NCBI GenBank assembly: GCA_959347315.1
Contig: OY365818.1
Coordinates: forward strand, 4,786,607 to 4,850,606
Length of the DNA stretch: 64,000 nt
DNA from: Bimastos eiseni
Taxonomy: Eukaryota > Annelida > Clitellata > Crassiclitellata > Lumbricidae
Direction of reading: 5' to 3'
Position numbers and translations under genes: made by a program. This document shows, piece by piece, positions 24,626 through 37,000 of the stretch (position 1 is its first letter; each line of letters opens with the position of its first letter). The notes beneath the pieces were generated by a model. The model did no database searches. It was not told the DNA's origin and saw nothing but the letters and a program-made list of their open reading frames with translations.

Positions 24626-27600
24626 CTGGATGAAAAAACAGAAAGAGTTAATGAAGTCTAGCAAAAAGATTCAAGTCAATGCGAAGCCATGAAACATGCG
24701 GCATGAGTCTGACACTAGGTAGTTAACCTATACGTCGCTCGGCCTCCAGAGGAGACTTTGCGGTTCCACATGCTCGCGCTACCACTAGACAGAATAGAGC
24801 TTTCTCAATTGTGGGTCCCAGTGTCTGGAATAGCCTCCCATCTGACTTGTGCTCTCTCTCACACGACCTGTTTAGCTCTTTCCATCAACTTCTCAAGACT
24901 TTCCTCCTTGATCGGGCCTGGGTCGAGAGCACCACTGAATAGTAATCTTGAAGAGGCGCTATAGAAATTGCATAGATTGATTTATTTATACTATACATGG
25001 TAGGCAAGCACATTTGGATGGGCAACGAATTCATCTCAGCCCTCCATCTCTCTCTAGACAATTATGTTGTAATTGCCGCATCAGTGTCTGCCTTTCACCC
25101 AAGCAATCTTTCAAACTCAAGACACATTTCTGGAAGCTTCTTTAGGCTCATCTAACCTTCTTACTAAGTTTCGGCAGGTCACGGCCCAATTCAGGAGCTT
25201 CGCCTATGTGGGTCCCACGAGCTGGAACAGCCTCCCCCTTCCTCTTCTGGAACAGCTGCTCTCTCTCTCCCCTGCTGTCTTCCTAAAGCGCCTGAAGACT
25301 TTCCTGTTCCCCGTTTAGCTATGTGGTGAATCATGAGTGCCTCTGATGTCGAGTGGCGCTATATAAGTGCTCCATTACATTACCATACATAGGTACGTCA
25401 ACATTCTTCTTCGACTACCCCTACCACTGCTATAAAAGCCGTCTGCCACTGCAACCAATACCACAAATGGACTAATAAAACAGTGATAGTAATAACACAC
25501 TAATACCTTCAACTTGGTAATCAAATCACATATTCAGAAGAAAATTTTGGTTCATACATTTGCACCATCATAAGGTCGAAGGTCATTGATACTAACCAGC
25601 CTGGTAGTCATAGAGGGCTCGAGCCTTGACCCCCGCATCGCCACCCTTACTGCTGGGGTGCGTGATAGCCGTGTCCACATAGAGCTCTTCACCGGCCTGA
25701 TTGGAATCTTGTCTCATCGCAACAGTGTCCTCGTAGAGTTCTTCCGATGCTGAAGTTCTTTGGCCGGGCATGTCGAAGTCCTCCAAAGGCGGAGCTGTTC
25801 AACAGAGAAATACCCTTAGCACCTTCATGAGGTTCTATAAGGCGCTATATAAATAACCATGTATAGTGTGAGTTGTCACCAGACGAAACAAACATAGTAA
25901 TCAATCCCATAGGCAGCCTTCCAGAAGGGGGTGCGTTTTTGGTGAAAGTGGACCTCCAAAATGGACAATATATGTGTGTGTGTGTGTGTGCGTGCTTGCG
26001 TGTGTTGACCGGGGGTTATTATATAGGGGTAAATAGAGGCAGATACATTGAACAAACCTTTCCAAGTTGGGGCTTGTGCGTTCACACCTTTCACAGCCCT
26101 CTTGCCTACGGGTCTGCATTACTCCAAAGTTAAGAGCAGGGCACCAGCTCATTCATGAGTGCTAAGTCTTGTCAGAGGGTTGTCCAGAAATGTCTAATGA
26201 ATATAGGAGTCTGGTTGCCAGAGAGTCTAGATTGAGAAGGCAGAGAAGTCGCTAAGGAGGATTTTGTGGACGAAGAGCTTGGAAGGCGGAGAATTGAATT
26301 GACTAGGACAGGAATTCTTGAAGAATGGGACTTTAATTTGGAGCAGAAAGTCTGAGGGTTGATAAGTAGAAGAACCTGAGGCATAAACCAAGGCCAAATA
26401 AGAAATGGTCAGTACTACTCACAGACTGAGGCCAAATCCCTAAGGCCAGGCGCTTAAGTCCATATCAAATGTAAGGAAACAAAGCTATTCATGCAATAAA
26501 GTGGACTTAACCCAAATACCTCTTCAGTAGTCTTACAACCAAGGATGGCCAAGGACATCGAAAGCTTGCAAATTAACTTTCTTAGCAAACAGAGTCTACA
26601 ACCAAATGTTTACAAACTCGAGTGGACAACCCACAACCAAAATGACCTGGACAAGTTGCTGACCTTTCACCACATAATAATGTCAAATAAATCTACAAAT
26701 AATATATATCAATATAAATCAATAAATATGAATAAGTAGATTTTAGAAAAAAACACCAAAAACCAAGTTAACAAAAGTTATGGAGCGTATCTACGAAGCC
26801 GGTCTCATACCTGAATGGCTCTCCCCGCCTCGGTTACCACCTGGGCAGAGACATGCAAAGAACAATCAAAAAGACAAAAATCAGCACACAACATGCAAAT
26901 ACAAGTATTAGGAAACAATTCATGCATAGATTCACATGCAAAATGCACATTTCACCATGTCTACAGCCTTTAAAACCAAAATCATTGTCCAATAAAACCG
27001 AGATCATGAAAATATTAAAAAAATTGGGAAAAAAAACAGAACTATTTTCAACGTTTTATTAATACAGGGGTGTCAAAGAGTCGGCTAGCAGGCTATTTCT
27101 GACCCAACGACGATATATTTCTGGCTCGCAGAGCCTTGTCTAAAGACAACACATTTGAGAATAAAAGGTCTAATTTGTCATTTTTAAGGCTTTATGAGTT
27201 TTCTGTGATGTTTGTAATTGATATACAGCATATCAGACTCACGTTTTCAAAGCCTAATTCAACTTTCATTTGGCCCTTCTCAGGTCCCTACCCCATTTTC
27301 CTCACTCGGTTTCAGCACTCTACCCACCTCCTTGTTAAAAATATTGCTACTGGCCTGCCATAAAAAAACGTGACACCCCTGCATTAATACAAAATATCCA
27401 AACACCACTTCTATTATTGAGCTCAATTTTAAAAACAATGTTATAAGAATTCATCAGTTTAGAAATAAAATAATTCAAATTTGATTACAGAAAATCTTCA
27501 CGAGCTGGACTATGTTGCTCAGAGAATGGACAGTGTGGCTTTCTTTCAAAACCTTCTACCATTCATCAGAACATACAATTATTCCATGATATATAACTTT

Positions 27601-30600
27601 ATAGAAGTTTGAAAGTTAATTTTTATGAAATCACATTTCTTCCACAACTATTTTCTATTCAATGAATCAAATAACTGATGTAACATTTCATCCACACTTG
27701 TGAATCAAAATCAGGCATCCCAAAAACTTCAAACAAATGCAAAAATCAAATCAAATTAAATCAATAAAAATTATATCAGTTGACATGCCCAAAAATAAAC
27801 GCCTATTCAACAACAACAACCTCTTAAGCGGCTCATGCAAGCTCACCAGCAACTTTAAAATCAGCAAATCATAAAAATCTTCAACATACACCAAATGCTA
27901 AAACTGGACCCAAACCCAACCCCGGAAAACCTCGTACCGTCCCAATCCTGTTCTTCCTCCTGCTCGTCATCTGACGTCTGTCGTTTCGGCAACCCCTCTG
28001 TCAGAAGATTACGCGTCTTAGGAAGGTCAGATGGGGACTGGGGCGCAACACCTGTTGTGTCGTCGTAGATGTCCTCTGGAGCTTCGTGAGGCACACTCGC
28101 GACAGTCGTGTCGTCATAGATATCCTCGGGCTCTTCGGCCTTTGGGAGCGATATCGGAGTCTTTCTCTGAGCTGGAGCTTCCTGCTGCTGGCTGGCTTCG
28201 TCCAAAAATGAAGACTTGATTTTTCTGTGCAGGCAAAACAGACACAAATTTCCATGACCATATAATAATCAAATATGACATTTATCTCCATGATATTGAA
28301 ACCAAAAATATAGTATTTATAACAACATATGATATTTAATTCAATATAACATTTAATCCATTATGACATTTTATTCATGATATTAAAACCCATAATATAA
28401 TATTTCATCCAAAATGATATTTAATCCAACACGACATTCAGTCCAATATGCTATTTTATCCAAAATGACTTTTAAAACACGATATTTAATCCAATATATT
28501 TAAAACACGACCTTCAACTCAATATGATATTAAATCAAATACGATATCATAATGGCCAGCATGCGTGGTATGTCAGAGGTTTATTTCCCCACCAGGGAAA
28601 AAAGCAGCTACATAAATCATGGTCATCTCACATACGAACGGTGCCTAGGAGCGAATCCGAATTGTTTTCTTGAAGGGACGCTACCAGAGGCGGCGCTCTG
28701 GGGGAGGGGGGGTCGAGAGGAACAAGTCCCCCACCTTTTACAGAGAGGGGACGTATCATACGTTTGTCCCCCAAATTTCCTACCCCTCTCATTGGCTGTC
28801 CCCCCCACCTGTCAAACGAGATCGCCGCCTCTGAGCGCTACATAAACTTCCGAAATAAACGAATGAACAATCCCCGCACGTCGATACCTCGGTGGTGCTG
28901 GGCCTTTGGCTGGTTCGTCGAACTGTGACTTTGGCTTCTGTTCGAAGGCAGAGCGGGCGTCTGCAGTCCGCTGTGATGCCAACTGCTTTGCCTCCTGTTA
29001 ATATCAACAGCGGTCAAAGTAGTAAACATCACAATATTGTCTAAGTTAAGAGTGTGTAGCAACAACAAAAGAGTTTCATCGAGTCTAGTTTAGATTACCA
29101 TAGAGGTGTAAATCGACAATTCAGCCGTATTTCAATAATGTAGCAAATTAATTATTATTTTACTCTACCCCAGCGTTTCCCAATCTTTTTTGGTCGTGGA
29201 AACCTTTTGATCTTAAATTTTTTGGCTGAACACCCATGCATATTCCGTTGCAGGTAGAATCGCTTGAGAATGCAGACAATAATAAGCCTAGGCCAAGATT
29301 AGATTAATAATAATGCAATTATCGATTAAAACTACATCTGAATTCTCTTTCATACTTATAGATCTAAAGTTAAACACAGATTCTATGCAAAAAGCCTCCA
29401 ATTGATCGCACTGAAAGTTTTCCGCGGAACCATTGTCTTCACCTCACGGAACCCTAGGGCTCCGTGGAACACAGTTTGGGAAACGCTGCTCTACACTTTC
29501 AATACAGTCTGGTCCAGAGACTCTGAACATCCATGCCATATGTCAGCTATCAATGAGCATCCTTTGGTTGGTTCCACGCTTGTGTGTGGGTCCACCACTG
29601 GTGACTCTTTTCAGTTTAGTGTACGTTGTTTTGCTAACTGATGTAGAATGTTCATATGAACTGACATTTAACATCATTTAGGCTAGCACAGAGAGTGCCT
29701 CTGAGTAGGAATCTTGAAGGGACGCCACATAAATGTTCAATTACATTATATTAATAATTTAGATGCTACAATTTTGGATATTTTAATACATAACTTGAAT
29801 TGCTCACAACATCTCAGACAGATCATGGTCATTGGTCATGTTTAATTACTTGAGAAATTTAGCTGCACCAAGAAATTAAACGATGTAAAATAGGTGTGAA
29901 TAAAAGAAAACTGATGAAAGCAAACACGTTACCTATGTTACTTAAGATCCATTCTATAATAACAAATGTTAAACATCTTCACATGATCAGAGTTATTAAT
30001 AGACCGGATATTTTACTTATTAAGAGGTTTATGCCTCAGATGATCAGTCTCCCTCTCTCTTTGCTCCATTGCTAAACAGCAACAAATCAGTACAATAAAA
30101 CTTGACCAGATTACCTATAATAATATATATATATTATATATAATATATAATAATACGGAGAAGATTAATCAAAGAGGAATCAGCAACAAAGCAAATCTGA
30201 AAACAAACACTATTAGCACAAATCTAAACATGGTCCTTGTCCCAACATAAAATTAACAGATAAATAAAAACGAGTGTGGCAAGCAGCCATTTTGGGAAGC
30301 CGATTATATGGAAAGCTTCAAGATAAAGAATACAGAATTGTTAAACTGACAGAACAGTTTTCACACAGAACAGCATTCCAATTCAGACATCCATAACCCA
30401 AGTGAGAAAACTGTAACATCACAACATTACGAGAAAATGCCAAAACGAATAAAACGGTCAACAAAGAACATACAGGAGAAAATTCAGCAACCACCGCAGC
30501 AAACAGAATTGGGATAAGATCCACACTGCAGATACGTAGGTGGCAGAACTTACAAGAAGTTTCATAAACATAATCTCCAAATTTCTATATCTAAAGCACT

Positions 30601-31000
30601 ACTCAAAAGCCAAGCGAAGGGCACTAGCTTATTCACGAGTGACGCATCGTGCCAGAGGGGTTGCCCTGCGAGGAGAAGCAGAGATGCTGATGAGATTGGT
30701 TTCATTGTGGACATCAACGGCTGGTTGTCTGAGAGATGACAATAGAGAGTTGGCAAGAGAGATCAAGGGGTCACGCCAAGGATGAGAAAGGAGCTATCAA
30801 GAAACTTACCTGGAAGGTGGAGGCTTGATAAGGGTGGGAATACTCCTAGATATTTAAAATCCAATTTTTGATGCAAAGTAACATGTGTACTTTCTCAATT
30901 AACATCTCATAACACCTTACACTGTCACAGCCAGTCGTCCAAAGGAGATTGTGGCACAGGAAATACAAAGAACAAATATATTTCATAACGTGCACCTACT

Positions 31001-31032
<32 letters not shown>

Positions 31033-34000
31033 AATGACGACGATTTATAAGGCGCCGTAAACGTGGCCACACCACTGCAAGGGCGCCTAACAAACCTATA
31101 GGAAGTCAGCAAGAAGAATAAGTCTTAGAGAAAAAGTACGACTTCAATTTAGCTTTGAAGGAATCCACAGAATCGGCCGTCCTTAGTTTAGTCTATATTT
31201 TCCTGAAAAACGCTAGACTTCCTCCTCGGTCTAAACCTCGAATTACCCAATCTCTATGTTGGAATTAAAATCAGTTCTTTACTCACAGCTGCTCTTTCCT
31301 TTCGCATCTGATCGCTTCTCTTTCCACGTTCGTCTTCATCTCTTTTCGACGCCACTTGTTCCTCGTCCTGACATCAGATAATTATCAATGCACAAATCCA
31401 TGTTTCAACAGGCCAAGACGAAGACAACACAAGTCTCCCATCGGCAATGTTGCAGAAACACAACCGATCCATCTAGTCATGTCAAACTTTGTCTGACATT
31501 AGATGACTCAAAATCCATCGAACATTTAGCCAAATATGAGTACAGAACTCTTGCCCCACACGGGATACTAAATAGCTCTAAGTTATCTAAGAGAGCTGGC
31601 CATTTAAATCAATGCAAACAGCAAGACAGAGCTCTACGCTCCTGATTGAAAGCCAATTTAGCGGTAAAATAGCATTAAGCCAAAAAATTAAGCCAGATTA
31701 ACAGACACAGAATAATCCAATTATCAAGCAATGTAGCATAACTGGATTATACAGTGACGGTTAAGTCTTAAGGATTCTCTAAAAGTGTTCAAAATTACAA
31801 CGTTTTTTCTTAAAGTGGACATCTTTATTATGCCCTCAGACGTCATGGCTGAACCTCACAAGTGCAACATTTCTATTACAACGCTTTTAGGTTATTTCTC
31901 AGCAATTATAAATAAATGCATTGCAAAAGCAGATTCAAAATTGGACTGTTCAAGAATTTTTTTTAGATTTTAAGGTTTGCCATAGCATTCATGCACGGTA
32001 CACGAGACGCCCATTAAAAAGGATCCTACTAAAAAAAAGTCTCTATGATGCAATTTGATCAAAAACTGCTGAATTTCAGTGGTTTTTCTGCATTTGACCC
32101 AAGATTTTCAGTAAATCTTAAACACACACAAACACAACTATCAACACACACAGAGAGAACAGTTTCTGGCTAAAAGGTCTCCAGTATGTTAGGCCACAGA
32201 AGCACAAATGCCCAGAGAATACGTGGTTAATTATGTATTCTGACAAGATCAACAGAACAGTTACTGTTACGACATAGAACGTCGCTTGTATACTGGAAAT
32301 TCTGCATTTGATTTAAAATTGTTCAATTATGAGCAATCCGTGGACTGAGCTACGTGCATAAAAATGGAACAGCAGGCCACCAACTTTTAATACCTTAAGG
32401 GCAAAAATTAAACTTCAGGAATGAACAATACTCTTTAGAGTTCTTGTTCCAGTGGGTAAACGTTCAAAGTCTGATCAAAATGTAAGGGGTATTTGTGCTT
32501 CACGCAAGTGGCCATGATATCAACACCATTTAAAAAACAAACAAGATCCAGGCAGAATTAAGATAACCTGCTATCGGTTTAGATGCAAGCAAAACTTCAA
32601 AAACACTTCTGTCAAATTCATTTGCCTGCAAATCACCTTTTTTGCTGCTAGAGCTTACAGAAGATATTGGCAAACATAAATATGTAAATTTCTTTTCAGA
32701 ATACGCAAATTGGAATATGCAAACCAGAAGACGCAAATCATGCCACCGGTACCAACCCTCAGAGTGAATTTCGTATTTTCTCAGACACAGCATAGTTTCA
32801 ACTTTATTAAAAAATTATAAAAAATACTTTAAAAAACTCTCATTCATTGTTAAAAATTTAAAAATACTTTTAAAAACTCTCCTTCATTGCTAAAAATTTA
32901 AAAATACTTTAAACAACTCTCCTTCATTGCAAGCAAATGAGATCAACAGGATTAAATCTGTAAATAAAAATTCAGCCGCAAGCAGATGCAAAACGAGTTT
33001 TCCTCAAACACACAGCATCGTCGTTTAGCCTTGCAAGAGCCGCTGCTCAAGCGGGAATTCACTTACAGCCGCCCTTTCCTTCCGGAGCCTGTCCGCTCGG
33101 CCCATCCGCTCCTCGTCATCTTCCAGCGCAGCACGCTGCACCTCCACCTTAACGCCGACGCCACATGATTCGTACAAAGTAAAATCGTACAGAGATCACA
33201 GAGGTTTTCTACATCATTTGAGGACCTGAGCTTCACAAAATACTTCAACCTAACGCAAATGGGTTAGGGTAGTAAGGTGGATGGAGCGCTCACCTTGTAG
33301 GGACCACGAGCAAGGCCCCTGCTCGCAATTGCTCAGGCCATCGTCATTAGAAGGTTGTGTAAAAATAAATAAATGATGGAGTGACCAAGTTATGTGAAGC
33401 CTATGGAGGACCTGTATATAACCCATATGGGTCTCATCCAAAGTTCATAGAAATACCAACAGCGATGAAGACAACACAGACACTGCAATCCAGGCGTCAC
33501 AACGGCTTCACAATGATTGAAACCGTAGCACTTTTGAATCATACTCTAACATAATTTAAGTCTTTTAAAGACCTTTCACTGATTAATTGGTTCCATAGAA
33601 CTTGGAACTTTTTTTTATCTCAACCCCCTCAGACCACTAGACCAGTCAGAAATTCGCTCCCTCTGCCCTTTAGGAACTCCATGAACAATTCAACGACAGG
33701 CAGTGCAGTGCAACAGCTATTATACAAAGTCACCATATAAAATTAAAATGATCACAAGAGATATTGTTCGATGAAGTGCTCACCGAGTTCACGTAGATCT
33801 TACTTAAGACAAAATAATGTAAAAAGCAAATTAACAGACCAATTATTGCAAATAATTAAGTTTATCAATTGATAATAATTAAAATAATGATCGATAATTT
33901 TAATTATGGTCAATAACTGAAAATAAATAGGTTTACTCATTGAAAATAATTATAATCATGGTCACTTACTGAAAATAAGTAAGTTTACTAAGTGATAATA

Positions 34001-37000
34001 ATTAAAATCATGGTCAATCACTGTAAATAAGCAAATTAATAAAAATATTGATTGCGCTGTGTTAGTATCTCTAAATTTTTTTTCATTATTAGCCATTAGC
34101 GTTTATTATTATTATTTTTATTATTATTAGTTAGCATAGTCCAGCAGCTATGTTAGTATTGTTATTGTTATTATTAGGTAGTTTGGTTGCCACTGCAACA
34201 TTAATACCAAGAATAACCATAATTGTGCATTTCCTAAAGATCCTATATGTGCAACCATTGACATGAGGCATCACCAGAGAAAGCTGCTTGCATGATGATA
34301 AAACTAGAATCCAAAAAAATATGCAAAAAAAGTGAGCCAAAAAAACAAGAAATTGCTCCTAAAAGTCAACTCTATGATTAATTAATTAATTAACATTGTA
34401 ACTAGAAGTGCATGTCAATCTGTTCATAAATAGAAAGGATTCTCTTAAACTGGATTTTGTGAATTAAACGAATTTTTACTGATTGATGGCCAATTGTCAT
34501 TCGAATATTCATTGATGGCCAATTCTAATCTGAATATTCATTGATGGCCAACTCTCATTCGAATATTCAATGATGGCCAATTCTCATTCAAATATTCATT
34601 GATGGGCAATTCTCGTTAGAATATTAATTGATATTCAATCCTCATTCGGCCAAGAACAATGATAGGCATTCTACGATTGAAATGACAGAGAGCTGTCAAC
34701 AGTGGCACTGAAAAAAAGACAATCATCATCATCGTCGTCATCATCTTCATCACCACCATCAGGATTCATCATCATAAAGACTCATCCCTTTCTCAACACG
34801 CACACAAGGAGTGAATGAGAAAGAAGTTCACCAACCCAGTTCGTCTGGTCCGTTTTGCTTGGAGCATTGGCTTTCTTCTCGTGCGCCTTCATTTCCTGTA
34901 TTTTCCGGAAGCGTTCCGATTCCCGTTCTTCTCTTGCCTTCGAATCCCGCGTCTAGAACAAACAATGGAGCACCTCAACCCAAAGCAGAAACCCTCCACT
35001 AGTTTGTAGATATGGGGCAACACTCTCAAACAGCCAAATTGGGGCGAGGTGATGGCTAAATGGTAATGTATAGGCACGAAGAACGGAAGGATATAGGTTC
35101 AATACTGATAGTCCCATAAGGATGACTCTGCCTATCACTCCCTAGGGGGGGGCAAAGGTAAAATCGATTCTTGCTTAAATTGCTATCATGTGTTCCCACT
35201 ATTTGATGTAATTATGCTGCAGGTCGTGAATCTGATTTCTAAACACATAAAATTATCACATAATTATTATTATTATTTGCTTGCCTAATAGACCTTTGTC
35301 AGCTGGTATTGAGCTACCTTGAAAGAGCACAATATAAATTTTTTCTACACATTCATAATGAAAGAATGAATTCAATGCATTAAAAGATATACTGCAGGGC
35401 AGCTTGATAAGTCAGGAAACCACAAAAACCACAATAAAATTCTAATACTTAAATAAATTGGATATTCGTCAACTAACCTCTCTGTCCTTCGCCTCCTGGT
35501 CTAGCTTGCTACGTTCCGACAGCTTCCTCTGTTTCTCATCAGCCTGTCTCCTCTTCTCTTCATTCTAGTAGAAAACAGCAAAAGATAATTATAATCTAAT
35601 CTTAGAGCTTCTATATTGCCACAGTAATAACACATCAGTCATCAATTAATAATGTCCAGCTTAGCAACAGATTTTTATTATCACAAAGAATTTTTATGCA
35701 CACAGAGTCAAACAGCAATATCATCATCATGCCTCTGAGTAGATATATCTTGAAGGGGCGCTATATAAATGCTCGATTAAATAATCATCATCATTATTAT
35801 CATTGCCTCACCACACATACAGAGAGGGAAGAAAAAAAGAGGCTTACCTGCTCAGTTTATTAGATCAAATGTAAGAAATATGGAGTTCTGTGACACTCAA
35901 TTTGAATATTTTACATTTTCGTGCTGTGGACTCGACCCATCTTAGTCAAGGTAATGCCTAGAGTTTTGATTGAAAATAGCCAATGCAAAAATTCAATGGT
36001 TGCAAATCATCAAAACTATCACAAAAGACTTGTCTCAGCAGTTTGATTCGCAGAAATCCGAAGATTCGAGATGACGTTCAAATGCGAAGAACTAACGACG
36101 TAATTTCGGATACTCACGGCAGTGTCTTCCCAGAACTTGTCTCGCAGCTGAGGCTTGATCTCGATCTGTGGCTTAGTTTTCTGATACACTGAACCCTAAA
36201 GGCCACAAGACCAGAAGCAAAATCATTAGACATTTTAACAGCCAATACATATGCATTAAGAGATAACAAGTTTTTCATGCAACCAATTAACTAACACTTC
36301 ACAAGAACCAATATTCCAGAAGCGTTCTCCACAAAAGATACTTTTAAGGGGTCATTGCATATTACATAATGCTGAAAATGGCCGTTTTCATCCACCCACC
36401 CTGTAACGCATCGTAACTATGAAATGATCCCTAGCAGTAATAATAATATCAATCAATCAATGAAACTTGATATAGCACCTCTTCGAGAAATCTACATAGA
36501 GGCACAATAATAATAATGATCATAATAATAATAACAATAATAATAATAATGATAATTTATATGGCGCCATAACAGCGTCATACTGCTACAAGTGTGCCTG
36601 ACAGTTTAAGAGCTGATGTAAACCTAAACGAGGTTAATAAAAGTTCATTAGAACGAATAGTTTGTCAATGAGGAATGATCATGGTACATACCGACTACAA
36701 TACCTCTTGTCAGTGATCATCCAAACCCCTCAATTTTTTTACTCCTTACCATACAATACAAACTCAGTTTGCTAAAGCCCCCATTGCAAAGTTCAGGAGC
36801 ATACTCTGAAGCCAGGCAAACATTAAGATCTAAAATCATCGAAGATTTCAAAACCAGTTTCTAAAATGCCTAGCCACTAAATGACAGTTGATTTTATACA
36901 GCGACTCGCCCAGAGTCGATGGTACGACTGCATGATCTCTCATCCTCGCCAACAAGTCTCCATATTATATTGCAACAAGGAATTCCCATTTACCACTGGC

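Noticed and set aside
24758..24964. Small plus-strand gene
   Set aside because: It reads as the end of a LINE reverse transcriptase in another frame; this frame is a shadow.
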